Shown here: positions 59,325-64,000 of the stretch, piece after piece | Layout: each line of letters starts with the position of its first letter | Position numbering within the stretch: the stretch's first letter is position 1 | Assembly: GCA_963924555.1 (NCBI GenBank) | Contig: CAWUPZ010000001.1 | Coordinates: 1 to 64,000, forward strand | DNA: 64,000 bases | Source: Crambe crambe | Lineage: Eukaryota; Porifera; Demospongiae; Poecilosclerida; Crambeidae | Direction of reading: 5' to 3' | Position numbers and translations under genes: made by a program | The notes under the pieces: model-generated | What the model was told of the DNA's origin: nothing | Database searches by the model: none | What the model saw: only the letters and a program-made list of their open reading frames with translations

Positions 59325-60880
59325 TTAATCATCACTGGAGTCCAAGTCTGTTGATCCTTTCTTGGACTTTTTTTTGGCTAATTCCTTTCTCAATGCTTTT
59401 TTCTTACTTACTTGCTTTGCTTTAATATCCTTATATTCTTGTAACCAAGAAGATGTTATGGTGAATCCTCTAAGAGTGACCCACTTTTCCACTATTGTGC
59501 GTAAAAGATCATCAGAATACTTGGAATCGATGTTAATGGAAAGCATTGACCAGAGAAAATTGACATCTTCATCATCCATGATGAGGGTGAAAAGTTGCTC
59601 CTTTGACATGGTTCCACCTTTTAGATGATGAGGAAGACACTCTTGCACTTTAAGCTCAAGAGCACGAAAAAAGAGGAAACAGCTGTCATTGATTTCAAAT
59701 AGGCCACCTCGGTTTATAGTACTTATCCAAATTTTAGTATATTCATAAAAATTACTTCCATCACCCTCAACTGACATGTTAGCGAGGCATTCTACAAACT
59801 GCCTGGCTTTGTTGGTATGTTCCTGTTCGTAAATTTTCTTCAATCGCATTGTGACAAATCCACTTGCATATCTAATAGCATTTTCTTCTTCCGAAGACAT
59901 ATGCACTGATAATGGTCTTGATGACATAGCCGATGATGCATGATTAGTGGGAAAATGTTCAGTTAGGATTTCATTCAAAATTAGTCTGTTAAGGGTGCCA
60001 ATACATAGTAACTGAGGCATGTGCTACTATAAGCACTAATTAACCACAAACACTACCGCGCTAAAATAACAGATAGTAAACCACAATAGTAGCAGCTGCT
60101 CTGGCACATCTAAAATCCATGCTAGCATGATTAAAAGACAAATCACGGCAACTCAGGAACCAAGCATGGGAATGAGCCAATATTTTGCGTACAATAACTA
60201 CAAGGTAAGGTCTAAAAAGTTACGATTTGTTTTAGTTCATATCTATTCTAGAATTTCCAGAATGCATGGTCTTGTGTGGATATATAGAAAAGTAAAATAC
60301 AAATCAACAAAAACTCATCGTAATTTTGATAGAAATATGTATAGGAAGCTTCATAACAAAAATTAGCCATAGAATCCAAGCGGTCTTTGAGATGCAACGC
60401 AGTTTACCTTGAGAATGAAATCGGTTGTAACATCTGTGAAAATCATCAGGCACTCTTCATTTTTGGTGTGTGTAGTACTATTTTAGTATGTAATAACTTG
60501 GTCCAAGTTAGATGTCTCTAAGGCAAATAGTTTTAAAGCTATTCTTCCATAGCAACCATGCGTGGGCGGGATGTATCGGCACCCTTAATTGATTGAAGTA
60601 ACACTGGAGTGCTTGTAATTTCAAGCTCAGCTAAGCTTTTGTTCCATATTTCAGGTAGCGTGTTCAGTCTGAGCTGATGAAATTTTTTTATAGCCCTTTC
60701 TCTTGCATGTGCCATACTTACTCTTCCCAACTCCATTATACATGTCTTGATAGCAGAAATTAATTCACAAAATAATTTGTCCACAACTTTTTTGTTGCTA
60801 CTTGCAATTAAAAGGGACATTATTTCATTCTTCCCAGCTGCTTTAATGACCCTTTCAATCATTGGGGTACTGGCTGCCAT
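59325..60880 (-). CDS. Second gene of the P-like transposon, split by a MITE
   Basis: Two open pieces, 60880-60585 and 59992-59325, read as one frame if the TTAA-flanked insert 59993-60584 is set aside: the seam then reads LLQSINRLILNEIL. Visible motifs are FHQLRLNTLPEIW, EEENAIRYASGFV, WISTINRGGLFEI, MDDEDVNFLWSML and a Lys-rich tail. From memory this pattern (YASGYV and NRGGL motifs) is common in cnidarian and sponge gene models of unknown function; I cannot verify that here. No catalytic motif is seen. The position suggests an accessory protein of the transposon. A further 5' exon is possible, since 'AATCTTATAG' precedes the ATG. Confidence 0.65.
59993..60584. mobile_element. 592-bp MITE with TTAA target sites inside the second gene
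   Basis: The ends 'GGGTGCCAATACAT' and, inverted, 'GGGTGCCGATACAT' are flanked by TTAA on both sides (59989-59992 and 60585-60588). TTAA duplication is the hallmark of piggyBac-type mobility. Taking one TTAA as the original site restores an uninterrupted frame in the host element's gene, which strongly supports the boundaries. Confidence 0.8.
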
Positions 60881-61942
60881 GATCTATAAGATTAAATTAT
60901 TTACTATTAGGTACCTAGCTTGTATTGCATTCTAATTTTAGCACAATATCTAGCTAGCTAGAAATAATAATAATAAGCTCAGAGGTTTAGAAAGAATGTA
61001 ACCCTTGTATTGCACTAATTCAATCATACAGCAAATTTAAACGTACATAGATACATGTGTTTGAAACCCAACAAGACTCTCAAAAACGCTGACAGTATAA
61101 AAACCACAGTCCTTGAACATACCTTGAACAAGTCAGGCGGTTACTTAGCTATTAGGCTAATTATAGCTAGCCTATAGCTATCATGCTATCATACCTACTG
61201 TACACAGGGACTTTAGCATCCACGAATCCAGTTCTCTAGCTTGCTGCAAGTCCTGCTGCCGGTCCCGCGCCTTACGCGCCATTGGTTATACGGTGAGTAG
61301 GGGGTTAATTTCCTGCACTACGGAGTTAATAGCGAAACGCGCCTAATTAATTTCAAAAGTATTACGTTTCCAATCCCGGTACGGCTCATATATCTATGGT
61401 TACATGTAGATGACTGTTATAAGAAATAACTCACATAACTGATATGTTAGGCAAGGTCCAGTGGTAACATCTCCATTATCACTCATGGGCTACATGAAAA
61501 AAAAAATAGTAGAAAGCGTTGCATTTTCCGGTTATGATGGGTCAAGGAAATCTTTAGTGTTATCAACAGCCTTACCTTCCCGAATCATACCATGTGCTGA
61601 CTCTGCATTTTAACTGGTTGTGGATCTTTGATATTGTATAGACAGTCCATCATGTGGGGAGTGGTCTCTCTGCTGTTTACCACACAAAGATGGTCCCTTC
61701 CAGGGTGAGAGGGACATTCAAATGCAAGCTGATAGTTGACAGTAAAGGCATAGTTCATGCAAGAGGTGACTGTCTTGATCGCTGACTCAATGATATCTCG
61801 AACTGTACTGCATCCTTCATGTGTCTTTGTGACAGCAGCAGCTTGTCGTGTGATGTGGATCGCATAGTAGTGTGGTCGAGACATGAAGGTGATTTTGTCA
61901 CGATCAGTACCATATCGAAACTGGACTCCATTCTTCCTTATT

Positions 61943-62233
61943 CATAGGCGTAGGAACCAGGGGGGCTGAGGGGGCTATAGCCCCCCCAATATTTCTAGCT
62001 AATCAGTACAGTTACTATTACTATACCAATTATTATTGTGTAAGTGTTAAAGGTCAAGTGCAAAATCAAAATCTAGCTATAATTGGCCTCCAAAAAGTGG
62101 TTGAAATTTTGCTTTGCACTCCACGCAGGAGGGGGGACATCCCCCTCTTGCACCCTCCCCCTTGCCACAACCTAACGGCCTACAAAGTTCAAAATTTAGC
62201 CCCCCCAAAGTGAAATTGCTTCCTACACCTATG
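61943..62233. mobile_element. 291-bp MITE in the copy 3 GTPase pseudo-exon
   Basis: Ends 'CATAGGCGTAGGAACC' and 'TTCCTACACCTATG' are inverted. TTATT is duplicated (61938-61942 and 62234-62238). Copies 1 and 2 show the uninterrupted GTPase sequence at this point. A relative is at 2018. Confidence 0.85.
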
Positions 62234-62538
62234 TTATTCCTTCAATGATCAGCTTAAATGAATCATTTCTGATGAGGTTAGCAATGGTGGCAGGAAGATA
62301 CTCAGTACTAACCATGCAGCTTGAATAGACAGCTTCTTGAAGTATTGCATGCATGGGAACAGTGCGTTTATGAGTAATAAACCCTAAGGGAGTGAATTTA
62401 TGACAGTAAGAGCACTTTTCTCTATGGGTGTAAATATATTAAGTGGGATCATTTCCTTCAGTCATATGCTTTGCCAGTTTTGTGTGGCTAGTATGCATAC
62501 TTATGACGTCATAATGCTGTGGGTGGTACCAGGGGTCT

Positions 62539-62550
62539 ACGCATGCGCAA
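62539..62550. promoter_or_regulatory. NRF-1-like motif upstream of the right-edge gene
   Basis: 'ACGCATGCGCAA' lies 59-70 bases before the ATG at 62609, in a CpG-containing stretch. This is a typical distance for a core promoter element. Confidence 0.4.
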
Positions 62551-62608
62551 GTAGAAACCATTGCATGCTGCAAACGTAGACCGGCATGTGCACCTAGTTC
62601 TGCGCGCA

Positions 62609-63071
62609 ATGGCTGATGTGATGAAATTGGGAATGATACTAATCTCCATCTTTGTTCTAATATCTGCTCGTAATTTGAGTCTTCAAGACTGCGCTACTAA
62701 ATTGAGTGTGTTAGAAACCACCTTATATCAAACGGGAAACAACCTACTTGAACTCAATAGAATATTCTTCCCACCTCATGATGAGAAATCGAGATTCGGC
62801 AGAGTTATCTACTCGTTTCAGAACGAAGCTGGTGTCACTGGATAACTGTAATGTCAGCTATGTATGGGCTGTTGGAGGATTTTTACTAATGCAGGCTCCA
62901 AGAATTTTTCAGTTTACATCATTGTTTTTCAACTATCCAAACAATGATCTGAATAATCTTCATCTGCAGCTACCTTATGAGTGTAGACCTCTTATAATGA
63001 CCTCCAGTACCAACTGCTCATGTTATGGTGATGACGATACTGACCTCATGCTTAATGTTTTACCTCAGCAG
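62609..63071 (+). CDS. Secreted or membrane protein, first exon, with a frame break
   Basis: The start MADVMKLG is followed by a hydrophobic run (MILISIFVLISA) typical of a signal peptide; an in-frame ATG at 62561 is also possible. The frame continues ETTLYQTGNNLLELNRIFFP and FGRVIYSFQNEAGV, then stops at about 62843. The next frame reads on as DNCNVSYVWAVGGFLLM, FQFTSLFFNYPNNDL and LPYECRPL up to a donor CAG|GTTAGT at 63071. The two frames look like one protein with a one-base shift near 62836. A next exon could start at 63675 ('TTATTATTTAG'), reading EEGLTCLPNMTT. The family is not recognised; similar unnamed sponge proteins exist to my recollection. Confidence 0.5.
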
Positions 63072-64000
63072 GTTAGTTATTTTAATCTTGTGATCCACCC
63101 CCTTTTTCCCCATGTGCACATGCACAGCTGAGCAGTACATAGCTAACTAATGTAGCAAATAATTTCAAAATGCTCATGGCAAGATGCTGAATTTCTTTTA
63201 TGCCATCAAAGCTATAAGTACATGACTGCTGTATGTATGTATAGCTAGCCATAACGACCCATTGGATACCCCCAGAATCATTTCTTCAATATGCTGTTTG
63301 TTTGAAGAGTGTTTGCATAGCTACCATCACAAATAGTTTGCTTGGAGTTTGCTTGGAAAGTGTTACCATAGCAAATAAGATAATCATGATGACGGAGTAC
63401 TGACTTTACTGATAAATTTTATCAAGTTCATTATTATAAGTTGTACACAACCTCTCTTCATCTGAGATGAAATTCATAGTAACTATAGGCTTGTCTTTTG
63501 TCATCCACACCCATGCAATAAGTTTTCAGCAGTATATGATTTTAAGAGCCTAGTGCCTAACACAGATGTCTGTAACTGTTGAGCAACTGTTCAAGTGTAA
63601 CATCAGTTGCACAATCTAGCACTACACATGGCTGTATATGCAAAGTTGAATATTAATTTTTAATTATTATTTAGGAGGAGGGGCTCACTTGCTTGCCCAA
63701 TATGACCACAGTATTCGTCCCTCCCCAATTACCATATTTCCGTGATCAGACGCCACCCCCCTTTAGTAGCCTCTCTCGAATAGTATAGCCTCCCACGATT
63801 CTCTGCTAAATGGTATAGCGGCCGCACTTGAATAAGAGCCTACTGTATCACATGTGCAAACACTTGGCCTGTTAGCATAACTAGCTGCCAGCTTAGTTTT
63901 CGTTATGGCTGAAGCTCATAAGTGTTCATGGCCATTTGTTAATTGTTGTTAGAGTTAGATAGCCAGATAGATAACGGTATAGATAGTGTTGTTCGTGTAC
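63072..64000. other. Right edge: intron and possible second exon
   Basis: Apart from the possible exon start at 63675, 63720-63850 looks repeat-like ('GAATAGTATAGCCTCCCACG' and 'AAATGGTATAGCGGCCGCAC' are internally similar). No further gene is seen before the window ends. Confidence 0.4.

Larger units (their letters stand above)
55850..61398 (+). mobile_element. P-superfamily DNA transposon, 5.5 kb
   Basis: About 33-bp inverted ends begin '(C)ATAGATATATGAGCCGTACC' on both sides. The target duplication is 8 bp (GGTTACAT at 55842-55849 and 61398-61405), or 7 bp if the last base belongs to the end, in line with the 8-bp duplications of P elements. It carries a transposase gene on + (56572-59278) and a second gene on - (59325-60880); the two stops are about 46 bases apart. 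It sits in an intron of pseudogene copy 3. The transposase has one in-frame stop and one frame shift, and the second gene is interrupted by a MITE, so the copy is probably immobile by itself. Confidence 0.85.
54205..62365 (-). pseudogene. Copy 3: decayed paralogue of the Kelch-GTPase-Death gene
   Basis: Remnants in order: last Death-like exon 54205-54508 (a CGA to TGA stop and a 10-base deletion relative to copy 1), linker exon 54639-54725, Death exon 54783-55185 (a local duplication around 'GTGGGACATTTGGGGAG' and a deletion), 55-base exon 61435-61489, and the 3' end of the GTPase exon 61576-62300 (TGG to TGA near its end). Beyond about 62300 a few hundred bases of the GTPase exon are missing, and a last piece matching copy 1 near 15866-15920 runs to about 62365. 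The Kelch part is absent. A P-like transposon lies in the intron after the 55-base exon and a MITE lies in the GTPase exon. Confidence 0.8.

Noticed and set aside
60127-60366. 79-codon + strand frame inside the transposon
   Set aside because: It lies within the TTAA-flanked MITE and has low complexity (Lys, Arg, Asn rich).
1-64000. Retroviral, LTR, LINE or Polinton-like sequence
   Set aside because: No reverse transcriptase, integrase, capsid, protein-primed polymerase or long terminal direct repeats were recognised. All mobile elements seen are DNA transposons or their non-autonomous relatives.
1-64000. CRISPR array, tRNA or rRNA genes
   Set aside because: The tandem repeats have long diverged units and no regular short spacers. 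No cloverleaf or rRNA core sequence was recognised by eye; a tRNA scan would be needed to exclude a diverged one.

Overview
The window looks like part of a sponge genome, most likely a demosponge. The main evidence is two spliced minus-strand genes whose Kelch propeller module matches, from memory, a family much expanded in Amphimedon queenslandica. They have short AT-rich GT-AG introns and Death-fold exons. I saw no operons, Shine-Dalgarno sites, tRNA or rRNA genes, reverse transcriptase, capsid or envelope sequence.

The backbone is an array of three paralogues read right to left. Copy 1 (13477-19524) and copy 2 (32360-44012) can each be read as one gene: a short first exon, a Kelch exon, (copy 2 only) a Death-fold exon, a large Roc-like GTPase exon, a tiny linker exon, a Death domain exon, a Ser/Thr linker exon and a second Death-like exon. 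Every junction I placed has GT-AG sites and matching phase, and the summed exons divide by three (1,322 and 1,451 residues). Copy 3 (54205 to about 62365) is a decayed pseudogene. It is mosaic between copies 1 and 2, has lost its 5' part, and is split by a 5.5-kb P-superfamily DNA transposon (55850-61398). That transposon carries a nearly whole transposase gene on + and a convergent second gene on -, the latter interrupted by a TTAA-flanked MITE. The likely role of the host genes is an intracellular switch or sensor with Death-fold signalling and a beta-propeller recognition domain; this is inference.

Between the genes lie layered repeats. Complex tandem arrays with a unit of about 1.3-2 kb occupy about 230-3100, 19930-26490 and 44430-49090, the last two directly upstream of the first exons of copies 1 and 2. 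A second block (about 3100-5500, 9700-11900, 49090-51300) is shared. An NRF-1-like palindrome and conserved splice-flanked segments follow the stop of each paralogue. Array A + block + copy 1 lines up with array C + block + copy 3, suggesting a segmental duplication at about 46-kb spacing. Many MITEs, foldback elements and G homopolymers are scattered through these regions, several with paralogous empty sites that define the insertion.

At the right edge a + strand gene (62609-63071 and beyond) begins with a signal peptide and has an apparent frame break. All calls come from reading the sequence; no database search was run.
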